A stretch of 64,000 nucleotides of DNA from Kosakonia radicincitans DSM 16656 (GTDB lineage: Bacteria > Pseudomonadota > Gammaproteobacteria > Enterobacterales > Enterobacteriaceae). Positions within the stretch are counted from its first letter, which is position 1; each line of letters starts with the position of its first letter. The notes beneath the pieces were generated by a model, which saw only the letters and a list, made by a program, of their open reading frames with translations, ran no database searches and was not told where the DNA came from. This document shows, one piece after another, positions 16,210 to 24,331 of the stretch. The stretch is from NCBI RefSeq assembly GCF_000280495.2, contig NZ_CP018016.1:1302001-1366000 (forward strand), given 5' to 3'. The position numbers were made by a program, and so were the translations under genes.

Positions 16210-16548
16210 TTACAGCGGCATGGTGAGCCGTTTCGGAAACAGGCTTACTACCACGCGGAAATGGTTCATCGCGGCAATCAGCGCCCGCTTCTCCTCAAGC
16301 GTCAGCGCATCCGGATGAAGCGCCTGACGCGCCGTGGGTACTCTGGCGAGAAAGAAGATCGCCGCCAGCGCCCGGCTGTTCTCTTCAAAGTGTTCATCCC
16401 GCTTGTCACACAGCTCGTCGATAAAGCGCGCCACCTCGCGCCAGCTATCGCCCCAGAAGCGGCCGCGGATTTCCGCGATATGGTTCAGCCCGCTCAGGCG
16501 TTCTCCGGCGTTGAGCGGAAGCGTTGCGGTGGGTGAAGTGATCGCCAT
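16210..16548 (-). CDS. Early phage protein (DUF5347-like)
   Basis: A 112-residue mostly helical protein starting at 16548 behind a strong AGGAGG. It resembles DUF5347 proteins of P2-like early regions, whose function is not known. It follows the Cox-like regulator by 38 bp in the early operon. Confidence 0.78.
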   Translation of the reverse strand: MAITSPTATLPLNAGERLSGLNHIAEIRGRFWGDSWREVARFIDELCDKRDEHFEENSRALAAIFFLARVPTARQALHPDALTLEEKRALIAAMNHFRVVVSLFPKRLTMPL

Positions 16549-16586
16549 ATTGCCTCCTGTTTGATTCTGAGTTTGCAAAAGCAAAT

Positions 16587-16964
16587 TCAGCTAAACGAGG
16601 TGCCGGAACGACGGTCGAGATAACGACAGTCGATCGCCTGCTGGGTTAATTTGTCGCGCCAGGCCTGCACGTTGATCAGCGTGCGGCTGCGTTTACCGGC
16701 GTTTTCCGCGCTCGAATAGTCGCGGGTTGGTGCTTTCAGCAGAATGCCTTCGTCGAGCCATTGCCAGACCAGACGCTCGCTAATACCGCGCATGGCAGCG
16801 AAATCCCGCACCGTCATGGCATCGGACATCGCCGAGCGGATCAGGGTTTGTAATGTCGGGAGCAGGGCGGAGACCAGCTCATCCATCTGCCCATGGGTGA
16901 AATTCCTGGATTGCATTTGAGAGCCAGATAACGGATGCGACGGCGTTGATTTTGCATCTGACAT
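16587..16964 (-). CDS. cox: Cox/Apl-like DNA-binding regulator
   Basis: A 125-residue protein. Its second half looks like a winged-helix DNA-binding domain (MTVRDFAAMRGISERLVWQW about 49-68; SRTLINVQAWRDKL later) of the kind used by P2 Cox and 186 Apl/CII regulators. It is the first gene of the leftward early operon, divergent from repressor C, where P2 keeps cox. Cox blocks the repressor promoter and directs excision. Sequence similarity to Cox itself is modest, so a CII-like role is possible. Confidence 0.68.
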   Translation of the reverse strand: MSDAKSTPSHPLSGSQMQSRNFTHGQMDELVSALLPTLQTLIRSAMSDAMTVRDFAAMRGISERLVWQWLDEGILLKAPTRDYSSAENAGKRSRTLINVQAWRDKLTQQAIDCRYLDRRSGTSFS

Positions 16965-17000
16965 ATCGCATTATCTCCTGTTGTTTGAAATGTACTGCAC

Positions 17001-17028
17001 TGCTGTGCATTTTGGTCGATGCACAGCA
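17001..17028. promoter_or_regulatory. Perfect 10-bp inverted repeat in the immunity region
   Basis: TGCTGTGCAT (17001-17010) and ATGCACAGCA (17019-17028) are exact reverse complements, 8 bp apart. They lie between the divergent cox and C genes, downstream of the early promoter start. This is probably a regulator binding site (Cox or CI), or a hairpin in the early leader. It is not a LexA site. Confidence 0.6.
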
Positions 17029-17056
17029 ATATAAATCGCAAATGCGATTGTGTAAA
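17028..17056 (-). promoter_or_regulatory. Leftward early promoter with operator in its spacer
   Basis: On the minus strand TTTACA (-35, 17051-17056) and TATATT (-10, 17028-17033) are 17 bp apart. The spacer holds the perfect palindrome AATCGCA-AA-TGCGATT (17034-17049). CI bound there would block transcription of the cox-to-A operon. Confidence 0.65.
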
Positions 17057-17079
17057 TCGCTTTTTTGATGTTGGTGAAC

Positions 17080-17928
17080 ATGAGTGATAACAAAATGAGT
17101 GTTCAGGATGTGATCGAGCGTATTGCTGCGTCCTATTCTGTCTCCAGCCAGAAAGCGCTTGCCGAAGCACTGGATGTCCCGGCGAACAATATCAGTAGCT
17201 GGATCCAGCGCGACAGCGTGCCCTATAAGGCAGTGGTCAAATGCGCGCTGGATACCGGCGCAGATTTGCACTGGCTGGTAAACGGTGAATTTGCAAATGC
17301 AAAATCAGCGGATAAGCCGCTGCCGAAAGGCAAGGCACTGTACGATGAGATTTTATCGACCGGCGGGCGGCCGGTGCTGCGCCGCATCCTCGATGCGTAT
17401 GGTTTCCAGATGCAAAAAGATCTCGGCGACCTGCTTGATATCTCCTCCGGAACTATCAGCACCTGGGTGCGGCGTGAGTTTTTTCCCGGCGATGTGGTGG
17501 TGACCTGCGCGCTGGATACCGGCGTCTCGCTGAACTGGCTGGCGACCGGGAAAGGTGAAATGTACCCGGCTCCGGCTCCTGCGGCGTCAAATGATGCTGT
17601 GCTGAGCATTCCGAAATTCCGTCTGGAATCCGGCGAGCTGAAAGAAGTGGGCGTCTGGGCGCTGGATCGCAGCCTTGCGCCGTCATCGACGGAAGGGCTG
17701 AATTTTATCGAGGGGCTGAATGCGGCCTGGCTGGTGGATACCTCGGCGCAGAAAATTGGTAACGGGCGCTGGTTTATCAGTATCGACGATGCGCTGGATG
17801 TGTTTGATGTGGTGCGGCTGCCGGGCGGCAAAGTACGTCTGACGAATAATGCGGTCGATTTCGAATGCGGCGTGACAGAGATTGCGCCGTTCGGCGTGGT
17901 GATTTTTACGCTGGAAAAACATGTGTAA
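17080..17928 (+). CDS. C: Prophage repressor CI with duplicated DNA-binding domain
   Basis: A 282-residue repressor of the 186 CI family; the C-terminal domain (about 175-282) resembles the 186 CI oligomerisation domain. Two CI-type helix-turn-helix domains lie in tandem: about 10-68 (QKALAEALDVPANNISSW) and about 99-158 (QKDLGDLLDISSGTISTWV), each ending in CALDTG-x3-WL. The 186 repressor has one. The start at 17080 is preceded by only a weak ribosome site, and ATG 17068 is an alternative. It ends 6 bp before int, so the two genes form one lysogenic transcript. Confidence 0.9.
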   Translation: MSDNKMSVQDVIERIAASYSVSSQKALAEALDVPANNISSWIQRDSVPYKAVVKCALDTGADLHWLVNGEFANAKSADKPLPKGKALYDEILSTGGRPVLRRILDAYGFQMQKDLGDLLDISSGTISTWVRREFFPGDVVVTCALDTGVSLNWLATGKGEMYPAPAPAASNDAVLSIPKFRLESGELKEVGVWALDRSLAPSSTEGLNFIEGLNAAWLVDTSAQKIGNGRWFISIDDALDVFDVVRLPGGKVRLTNNAVDFECGVTEIAPFGVVIFTLEKHV

Positions 17929-17934
17929 GCGGCA

Positions 17935-18984
17935 ATGACGGTCAGCAAACAGAAAAACGGCAAGTGGCTGTGCGAATTGTACCCGCAAGGGCGGGAAGGG
18001 CGGCGTATTCGTCGGCAGTTTAATACCAAAGGCGAGGCCGAAGCGTTTGAATCCTGGACGAAACAGGAGGCGCAGGAGAAGCCGTGGCTGGGCGAAAAAG
18101 AGGATCGCCGACGTTTAAGCGAGCTGATTGCGCTGTGGTTCAAGCTGCATGGCCAGTCGCTGGCGGCGGGCAAGTCGCGGATGGCGAAGCTGGAGATTGT
18201 CTGTCGCGGGCTGGGCGATCCGGTCGCCTCGCGTCTGACCGCCAAAGCCTGGGCGCACTATCGCGACCAGCGTCTGAGCGGAGAAATCGATAACGGTTAC
18301 ACGCCGGACAAAGCAAAGTGGAAGGTGAAGCCAGTCACGGTCAACCGCGAGCAGCAATATCTGAGCGCGGTGTTTAACGAACTGCGGCGGCTGGGGGAAT
18401 GGTCGCTGCCGAACCCGATTGAAAACGTGCGCATTTTTCGCGAAAAAGAGCGGGAAATGACCTGGCTGACGCAGCCGCAAATCATCACCCTGCTGGCGGC
18501 CTGCGAACGCTACGGGCATGCCGATTTAACGCGAGTGGTGAAAATTTGCCTCGCCACCGGCGCGCGCTGGCGCGAGGCGGAAAACCTCAATCGCGCGCAG
18601 CTTGTGGCGAATAAAATCACCTTTATCAAAACCAAAGGCGGGCGCAACCGGACGGTGCCTATTCCGCCGTGGCTTTTTGACGAGCTGTCGCCGCTGCAAG
18701 GGCAGATGTTTCAGCCGTGCTATGGGGAATTCAGCAAAATGCTGGCCACCACCGATATCGCGCTGGCCGAAGGGCAGAAAACCCACGTTCTGCGCCACAC
18801 TTTCGCTGCGCATTTCATGACCAATGGCGGCAATATCCTTGTGCTGCAACGCATTCTTGGTCATGCCAATATCCGTGAAACCATGCGTTACGCCCACTTT
18901 GCGCCCGATCATCTTGAAGAGGCGGTGATGCTCAACCCGCTGTCGCAACTTAATGGCGGCAAAATGGCGGCGGAGGTTGCATAA
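17935..18984 (+). CDS. int: Prophage integrase, tyrosine recombinase
   Basis: A 349-residue P2/186-type integrase. The N-terminal part (to about 160) contains an arm-binding and a SAM-like core-binding domain. The catalytic domain carries Arg in ATGARWREAE, H-x-x-R in THVLRHTFAAHF, and the LGHANIRETMRYAH segment with the nucleophilic Tyr. It catalyses site-specific integration and, with a Cox-type partner, excision. It is 6 bp downstream of C. An intact gene suggests the element could still excise. Confidence 0.95.
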   Translation: MTVSKQKNGKWLCELYPQGREGRRIRRQFNTKGEAEAFESWTKQEAQEKPWLGEKEDRRRLSELIALWFKLHGQSLAAGKSRMAKLEIVCRGLGDPVASRLTAKAWAHYRDQRLSGEIDNGYTPDKAKWKVKPVTVNREQQYLSAVFNELRRLGEWSLPNPIENVRIFREKEREMTWLTQPQIITLLAACERYGHADLTRVVKICLATGARWREAENLNRAQLVANKITFIKTKGGRNRTVPIPPWLFDELSPLQGQMFQPCYGEFSKMLATTDIALAEGQKTHVLRHTFAAHFMTNGGNILVLQRILGHANIRETMRYAHFAPDHLEEAVMLNPLSQLNGGKMAAEVA

Positions 18985-19172
18985 CGCTGCAATTCGCTGC
19001 ATGAAAAAAGGTTTTATGCGCTGATAAGCAAGGATGAATCGTTGAATGCTGTGAGTGGAAGAAAAAGCGTCTTAACTAACTTTTTTGCTGCGTTTACCTT
19101 TTCTTTTTCGAAATAATTTAACCTGCCGGTGATGATTAATTTACAATGCCGCCTCGATCGGGAGGAGATGCG
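18985..19172. other. Prophage-chromosome junction region (attachment site expected here)
   Basis: The 188 bp between int and the first chromosomal gene should contain the right attachment site, since P2-like integrases lie next to attP. The matching left copy is outside the window, so the core cannot be identified. No tRNA gene is visible here. Confidence 0.45.
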
Positions 19173-19583
19173 GTGAAGAACGTTTTTCATCAATGGGCAG
19201 CAAAACGCTCAGCCACATGGCTGGCGCTGTTTGCGATCCTGCTGATCGTCGTCGCCCCGCTGATTTCCGTCTCCCTGCAACAAGATCCAATGAGTGCCAT
19301 GCCGGGTATGCATCACGAGATGAGCATGCCGATGCATCATGAGGTGTCATCTCAGCCGGAAATGCCCCCACAAACTTCCCTGCCTGTGGATCACGCTGAA
19401 GCCTGCGGTTACTGCGTCTTGCTGGCGCATGTGCCTGGCCTGATCCTGCTGGTTGCGCTGCTGCTGATGGGGCGTGCATTGCGCATTCGCCTGAAGCCTG
19501 CTCGTCCGCTGGTCAGACAGTGGCACTTCTTCCCCTGGCTGTACCCTGATACTCGCGCGCCGCCGCTTTTCTGCTTTTCCTGA
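19173..19583 (+). CDS. DUF2946-family membrane-associated protein, His/Met-rich
   Basis: A 136-residue protein. The GTG start at 19173 was chosen because GGAGGAG sits 5 bp upstream. A first hydrophobic segment (about 13-31) is followed by a His/Met cluster (MPGMHHEMSMPMHHE), then CGYC within HAEACGYCVLLAHVP and a second hydrophobic segment. This matches DUF2946, a family often linked to copper handling. Metal binding is inferred from His/Met/Cys content. It is followed after 62 bp by a PepSY membrane protein, probably in one operon. Confidence 0.8.
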   Translation: MKNVFHQWAAKRSATWLALFAILLIVVAPLISVSLQQDPMSAMPGMHHEMSMPMHHEVSSQPEMPPQTSLPVDHAEACGYCVLLAHVPGLILLVALLLMGRALRIRLKPARPLVRQWHFFPWLYPDTRAPPLFCFS

Positions 19584-19645
19584 CATTTATAAAAGGCCGT
19601 TCGCCCCTGCGTAACGGCATGCTTTGACTATTCCTGAGGAAAAGT

Positions 19646-21010
19646 ATGACTTCCTGCACCCCGCGTGCGGCGTGGCTGAATTTGCTGCGGCGCCTGCACT
19701 TTTATATTGGCCTGTTTGTCGGGCCTTTTATCTTCATTGCGGCCCTGAGCGGCACGCTGTATGTGGCGACGCCACAACTGGAAAATCTCCTCTACAGCGA
19801 TGCGCTGTATGGTGTGTCCTCCGGTACTCGCCAGCCGCTTGCTGAGCAGATTGCTGTTGCTGAGCAGGTGACCGGCGGCCATCTGCGCCTGCATGCTGTG
19901 CGGCCAGGCCTTGCCGACAACGCCACGACGCGCGTGATGTTTGCCGATTCGCAACTTGGCGTGTCGGAAAACCGCGCCATCTTTATCGATCCCATAACGT
20001 TACAGGTGAAGGGCGATATGACGGTGTACGGTACCAGCGGTATTTTGCCGCTGCGCCAGTGGATCGACTATTTTCACCGCTCGCTGCTGCTGGGCGATGC
20101 AGGCCGTCTCTACAGTGAGCTTGCCGCTTCATGGATGTGGGTGGCGGCGCTGGGCGGTATTGCGCTGTGGTTTTTCACGCGTCCGAAACGGCGGATAAAT
20201 AACGCGGTGCAAAACCATCGCCGCCTGCATGTGGTGCTCGGCTGGAGCCTGCTGGCCGGTATGCTGCTGTTTTCCGCCACCGGCCTGACGTGGTCGCAGT
20301 GGGCGGGCGGCAATGTCGATAGCCTGAGGGCGGCTTTTGGCTGGATGACGCCGCAGGTCAACACGCAGCTTGATGGCGCAGCGATGGCGACCGATCCCCA
20401 TGCGGAACATCATCTGCATCATGCGGGTATGAACATGCCAGAAATGGCGCTGGATTTGGTGCAATTCGATGATGTGTTGCAGGTTGCCCGGCGGGCCGGA
20501 ATTGCTGCCAGCAAGCTGGAAATCCGTCCGCCGCGCAGCATGGATAAAGCGTGGACGGTGACAGAAATCGATCGCGGCTGGCCAACGCAGGTTGATGCGG
20601 TAGCGATTAATGGCAGCACACTGGCGGTGGTTGATCGCACGCGGTTTGCCGACTTCCCGCTGATGGCGAAACTGACGCGCTGGGGCGTCGATTTTCATAT
20701 GGGTGTGTTGTTCGGTCTTGCGAACCAGTTATTACTGATCCTCTTTGGCGCAGCACTGTGCGTGATGATCGTGGTTGGCTATCGCTTGTGGTGGATTCGC
20801 CGACCGGCAGGCGCTGCGGTTAATCCGGCTGCAACCTTGCTTTCTTGCTGGCTGAGTTTAAGCCGGGCAGGTCGCGTTAGCACGCTGGTTATTGCGCTGC
20901 TGCTGGGGCTCATGTTGCCGGTGATGGGCGGCAGTCTGCTGCTGTTTATACTGATTGATGCACTGCGCTGGAAACGTGCCGTGCAGCGTTCAGCCAGCGC
21001 GCAGGCATAA
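19646..21010 (+). CDS. PepSY-associated membrane protein (PiuB-like)
   Basis: A 454-residue inner-membrane protein with four or more membrane helices (about 18-40, 155-175, 200-220, 345-375, 405-430) and PepSY-like periplasmic regions. Such proteins occur with metal uptake systems. A His/Met-rich stretch (HAEHHLHHAGMNMPEM, about 251-266) echoes that of the upstream DUF2946 protein, supporting a joint metal role, most likely copper. Start ATG 19646 has GAGGAAA upstream. The pair is absent at this position in E. coli K-12. Confidence 0.85.
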   Translation: MTSCTPRAAWLNLLRRLHFYIGLFVGPFIFIAALSGTLYVATPQLENLLYSDALYGVSSGTRQPLAEQIAVAEQVTGGHLRLHAVRPGLADNATTRVMFADSQLGVSENRAIFIDPITLQVKGDMTVYGTSGILPLRQWIDYFHRSLLLGDAGRLYSELAASWMWVAALGGIALWFFTRPKRRINNAVQNHRRLHVVLGWSLLAGMLLFSATGLTWSQWAGGNVDSLRAAFGWMTPQVNTQLDGAAMATDPHAEHHLHHAGMNMPEMALDLVQFDDVLQVARRAGIAASKLEIRPPRSMDKAWTVTEIDRGWPTQVDAVAINGSTLAVVDRTRFADFPLMAKLTRWGVDFHMGVLFGLANQLLLILFGAALCVMIVVGYRLWWIRRPAGAAVNPAATLLSCWLSLSRAGRVSTLVIALLLGLMLPVMGGSLLLFILIDALRWKRAVQRSASAQA

Positions 21011-21025
21011 GCAAAAGGCGCTGAA

Positions 21026-21095
21026 TGTAAATATATAATTACACTCGGCGCCGTAATCAGGCGGAATAAATTGCCAATGTAAAGAAATCGGTACG
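21026..21095 (+). promoter_or_regulatory. TyrR boxes upstream of aroF
   Basis: A strong TyrR box (TGTAAA-N6-ATTACA, 21026-21043) and a weaker one (TGTAAA-N6-GGTACG, 21078-21095) precede aroF. TyrR with tyrosine represses the aroF-tyrA operon in E. coli through such sites. Confidence 0.75.
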
Positions 21096-21104
21096 TTTTG
21101 TGGA

Positions 21105-21132
21105 TTGAAATCTTTACCGTATGTGGTATGGT
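21105..21132 (+). promoter_or_regulatory. Probable aroF promoter
   Basis: TTGAAA (21105-21110) and TATGGT (21127-21132) with a 16-bp spacer lie just downstream of the TyrR boxes and 58 bp before aroF. Confidence 0.55.
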
Positions 21133-21190
21133 TACGCCATCCTCTGCGGAGGAACCCTTATCGCAAAACGAGTCATACAGGATCGCCATC

Positions 21191-22261
21191 ATGCAAAAAG
21201 ACGCGCTGAACAACGTACATATCACCGACGAACAGGTTTTAATCACCCCGGAACAATTGAAAGCGGCTTTCCCGCTGACCATTGAGCAGGAAGCGCAAAT
21301 CGCGCAGTCCCGCCAGACCATCTCCAACATAATTGCCGGAAAAGATCCGCGTCTGCTGGTGGTGTGTGGTCCTTGCTCGATTCATGATCCTGAAGCCGCG
21401 ATTGAATATGCTCGTCGATTTAAAGCCCTTGCCGCAGAGGTCAGCGATAGCCTCTATCTGGTGATGCGCGTCTATTTTGAAAAACCCCGTACCACCGTTG
21501 GCTGGAAGGGGCTGATTAACGATCCGCACATGGATGGCTCGTTTGATGTGGAAGCTGGCCTGAAGATTGCGCGTCGTCTGCTGGTGGAACTGGTGAGTAT
21601 GGGCCTGCCGCTGGCGACCGAAGCGCTGGATCCGAACAGCCCGCAGTTCCTCGGCGACTTGTTTAGCTGGTCGGCAATTGGTGCGCGCACCACCGAATCC
21701 CAGACGCACCGCGAAATGGCGTCCGGCCTGTCGATGCCGGTCGGTTTCAAAAACGGCACCGACGGTAGCCTGGCTACGGCAATCAATGCCATGCGCGCGG
21801 CGGCAATGCCGCACCGCTTTGTCGGCATCAACCAGGCCGGTCAGGTTTGCCTGCTGCAAACCCAGGGTAATCCGGATGGGCATGTGATCCTGCGCGGCGG
21901 CAAAGCGCCAAATTACAGCCCGGCGGATGTTGCGCAGTGTGAAAAAGAGATGGAACAGGCGGGACTGAAACCGTCGCTGATGGTAGATTGCAGCCATGGT
22001 AATTCCAACAAAGATTACCGCCGCCAGCCTGCCGTTGCCGAATCTGTGGTGGCACAGATCAAAGATGGCAACCGTTCGATTACCGGTCTGATGATTGAAA
22101 GCAATATTCATGAAGGCAATCAATCTTCTGAGCAGCCGCGCAGCGCCATGAAGTATGGCGTTTCCGTGACGGATGCCTGCATTAGCTGGGAATCGACCGA
22201 AGCGCTGCTGCGTGAGATCGATAAAGATCTGCGCAATAGTCTGGCGGCGCGTTTCGCTTAA
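21191..22261 (+). CDS. aroF: Tyrosine-sensitive DAHP synthase
   Basis: A 356-residue class I DAHP synthase, the same length and nearly the same sequence as E. coli AroF. It joins phosphoenolpyruvate and erythrose 4-phosphate in the first step of aromatic biosynthesis. The metal/PEP motif CGPCSIHD is at 59-66 and KPRTTVGWKG at 98-107. Asn8, which matters for tyrosine feedback in E. coli AroF, is present. The start at 21191 gives the family length; longer in-frame starts lie in the promoter. It forms an operon with tyrA, 9 bp downstream. Confidence 0.98.
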   Translation: MQKDALNNVHITDEQVLITPEQLKAAFPLTIEQEAQIAQSRQTISNIIAGKDPRLLVVCGPCSIHDPEAAIEYARRFKALAAEVSDSLYLVMRVYFEKPRTTVGWKGLINDPHMDGSFDVEAGLKIARRLLVELVSMGLPLATEALDPNSPQFLGDLFSWSAIGARTTESQTHREMASGLSMPVGFKNGTDGSLATAINAMRAAAMPHRFVGINQAGQVCLLQTQGNPDGHVILRGGKAPNYSPADVAQCEKEMEQAGLKPSLMVDCSHGNSNKDYRRQPAVAESVVAQIKDGNRSITGLMIESNIHEGNQSSEQPRSAMKYGVSVTDACISWESTEALLREIDKDLRNSLAARFA

Positions 22262-22270
22262 GAGGTTGTT

Positions 22271-23392
22271 ATGGTTGCTGAATTGACCGCGCTGCGCGAT
22301 CAAATTGATGAAGTGGATAAGGCGCTGCTGGGGCTGCTGGCGCGCCGTCTGGAGCTGGTGGCCGAAGTTGGTGAAGTAAAAAGCAAATATGGTTTGCCGA
22401 TCTACGTGCCGGAACGTGAAGCCTCAATGCTGGCTTCTCGCCGCAAAGAGGCCGAATTGCTCGGCGTTCCGCCGGATCTGATTGAAGATGTGCTGCGCCG
22501 CGTGATGCGCGAATCCTACTCCAGCGAAAATGACAAAGGTTTTAAAACCCTGTGTCCTGAAATGCGGCCGGTGGTGATTGTTGGCGGCGCGGGTCAGATG
22601 GGGCAACTGTTTGCCAAAATGTTGACGCTGTCGGGTTATCAGGTGCGCATTCTGGAGAAAGAGGACTGGGCACAGGCGGGTGAGCTGCTGGCCGATGCCG
22701 GTATGGTGATTGTCAGTGTGCCGATCCACGTGACCGAACAGGTGATAGGCCAACTGCCGCCGCTGCCGGATGACTGTATTCTGGTCGATCTGGCGTCGGT
22801 GAAAAGTGGTCCGTTGCAGGCGATGTTGTCGGCGCATAAAGGCCCGGTGCTGGGTCTGCACCCTATGTTTGGCCCGGACAGCGGCAGCCTTGCCAAGCAG
22901 GTGGTGGTCTGGTGCGACGGACGTCAGCCTGAGGCGTACCAATGGTTCCTCGAACAGATTCAGGTCTGGGGCGCGCGTCTGCATCGCATCAGCGCTGTCG
23001 AACACGACCAGAATATGGCGTTTATTCAGGCGCTGCGCCACTTCGCGACGTTCGCTTACGGGTTGCATCTGGCCGAAGAGAATGTGCAGCTTGAGCAGTT
23101 GCTGGCACTCTCATCGCCGATTTATCGTCTGGAGCTGGCAATGGTTGGGCGCCTGTTCGCCCAGGATCCGCAGCTTTACGCAGACATTATTATGTCGTCG
23201 TCGAACAATCTGGCGCTGATCAAGCGTTACTACCAGCGCTTCGGCGAAGCCATCGGGTTGCTGGAGCAGGGCGACAAACAGGCCTTTATCGACAGCTTCC
23301 GCAAAGTGGAGCACTGGTTTGGCGATTACGCTCAGCGTTTTCAGAACGAAAGCCGCGTATTGCTGCGCCAGGCGAACGACAGCCGCCAGTAA
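22271..23392 (+). CDS. tyrA: Chorismate mutase / prephenate dehydrogenase
   Basis: A 373-residue bifunctional enzyme, as in E. coli. An AroQ-type chorismate mutase domain occupies residues 1 to about 90 ([20 protein letters not shown]). An NAD-binding prephenate dehydrogenase domain starts near residue 99 ([11 protein letters not shown]), and the catalytic-region His lies in [13 protein letters not shown]. It converts chorismate to 4-hydroxyphenylpyruvate for tyrosine. It is co-transcribed with aroF under TyrR and followed by a terminator. Confidence 0.98.
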   Translation: MVAELTALRDQIDEVDKALLGLLARRLELVAEVGEVKSKYGLPIYVPEREASMLASRRKEAELLGVPPDLIEDVLRRVMRESYSSENDKGFKTLCPEMRPVVIVGGAGQMGQLFAKMLTLSGYQVRILEKEDWAQAGELLADAGMVIVSVPIHVTEQVIGQLPPLPDDCILVDLASVKSGPLQAMLSAHKGPVLGLHPMFGPDSGSLAKQVVVWCDGRQPEAYQWFLEQIQVWGARLHRISAVEHDQNMAFIQALRHFATFAYGLHLAEENVQLEQLLALSSPIYRLELAMVGRLFAQDPQLYADIIMSSSNNLALIKRYYQRFGEAIGLLEQGDKQAFIDSFRKVEHWFGDYAQRFQNESRVLLRQANDSRQ

Positions 23393-23411
23393 AAGAAAAG
23401 CCGTTTATACT

Positions 23412-23441
23412 GAAAAGCCAGTGGTTACCGCTGGCTTTTTT
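23412..23441 (+). terminator. Terminator of aroF-tyrA
   Basis: AAAAGCCAG, a short loop and CTGGCTTTTTT form a hairpin with a T run shortly after the tyrA stop. Confidence 0.85.
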
Positions 23442-23458
23442 CATTTAAGGGATGCGCA

Positions 23459-24331
23459 ATGGCGGAGTTACAGAAGCTGTTTGATTACACCGGCCATCTG
23501 CCGGAGTGCCCGACCTGGAGCGAAGCTGAACAGGCGCTTTACTGGGCGGATATTCTGGAAGGTGAAATTCATCGTTACCATCTGGCATCTGGCGAACATC
23601 GGGTGCTCTCCTTCCCGGAAGAGGTCGGCTGTTTTGCGTTGCGCGAGAAGGGCGGATTTATCGTGGCAATGCGTAACGCCATCTGGCTGACGGATGCGCA
23701 CGGCCTGCTGCGACAGAAAGTGTGCGACAACCCATCGAACCCGCAACTGGCGCGCTTTAACGATGGCGGCACCGATCAGCGGGGGCGCTTTTACGCCGGG
23801 ACGTTCTGGGGGCCGGGCGATTACAACGGTGCTTTGTTGCTGCGTGTGGATAACGATCTGACGCCGAAAGTGGTGCAGTGCGATATTCACGGTGCGAATG
23901 GTCTGGCGTTCAGCCAGGATCAGCAATGGATGTTTACCTCCGACACGCCCAACGGTGTGATTTATCGTACGCCGCTGGATGCGCAGGGCGAACCGGGGCG
24001 TCGGGAAGTGTTCCGCCGGTTTACTGCCGGGGAAGGTATCCCGGATGGCGCAGCGGTGGATGTGGAAGGCTGCTACTGGAGCGCGATGTTCGACGGCTGG
24101 CGCGTGGCACGCTTCTCACCGCAGGGCGAACAGCTTGCGGAGTACCGTTTACCGGTACGTTGCCCGACAATGGTCTGCTTTGGCGGTGATGACATGAAAA
24201 CGCTGTTTATTACTACCACGCGGGAAAATATGGAGGAAGAAGAGCTGGCGCGTTATCCGCTTTCTGGCGCTATCTTCACCCTGCCGGTGAATGTGGCAGG
24301 GATGAAGAAACCGCTGTTCAGAGAGTGTTAA
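23459..24331 (+). CDS. SMP-30/gluconolactonase-family hydrolase
   Basis: A 290-residue six-bladed beta-propeller of the SMP-30/gluconolactonase/LRE family. The metal ligands can be seen: Glu in PECPTW (about 16), Asn in HGANGLAFS and Asp in IPDGAAVD, plus substrate-side NDGGTD. Members hydrolyse sugar lactones; the actual substrate is unknown. Start ATG 23459 is 18 bp after the tyrA terminator. It lies between tyrA and pheA, which are adjacent in E. coli, and its stop overlaps the pheA stop by 4 bp, so the two genes are transcribed towards each other without a gap. Confidence 0.87.
   Translation: MAELQKLFDYTGHLPECPTWSEAEQALYWADILEGEIHRYHLASGEHRVLSFPEEVGCFALREKGGFIVAMRNAIWLTDAHGLLRQKVCDNPSNPQLARFNDGGTDQRGRFYAGTFWGPGDYNGALLLRVDNDLTPKVVQCDIHGANGLAFSQDQQWMFTSDTPNGVIYRTPLDAQGEPGRREVFRRFTAGEGIPDGAAVDVEGCYWSAMFDGWRVARFSPQGEQLAEYRLPVRCPTMVCFGGDDMKTLFITTTRENMEEEELARYPLSGAIFTLPVNVAGMKKPLFREC

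Larger units (their letters stand above)
1..18990. mobile_element. P2/186-type prophage lacking head genes (tailocin-like), left end outside window
   Basis: The gene order int-C-cox-A-X-Y-K-lysB-lysC-R-V-W-J-I-fibres-FI-FII-E-T is that of P2-like phages, and many products have exactly or nearly the P2 length. The Q-P-O-N-M-L head block expected between A and X is absent, as is S between R and V. Only about 460 bp separate the end of A from the start of X, and these hold a short gene, a LexA box and a late promoter. The right boundary lies just after int, in the 188 bp before the next chromosomal gene. The left end (rest of T, and U, D, ogr, attL in P2 order) is outside the window, so a displaced head module further left cannot be excluded. 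Confidence 0.93.

Noticed and set aside
17001..17028. Inverted repeat considered as a second LexA box
   Set aside because: The CTG and CAG are 18 bp apart instead of 10, so it does not fit the LexA pattern.
17223..18245. Long minus-strand open frame of 340 codons across C and int
   Set aside because: It is the antisense shadow of two well-supported genes, with low-complexity Ser/Arg/Pro-rich sequence and no ribosome site.
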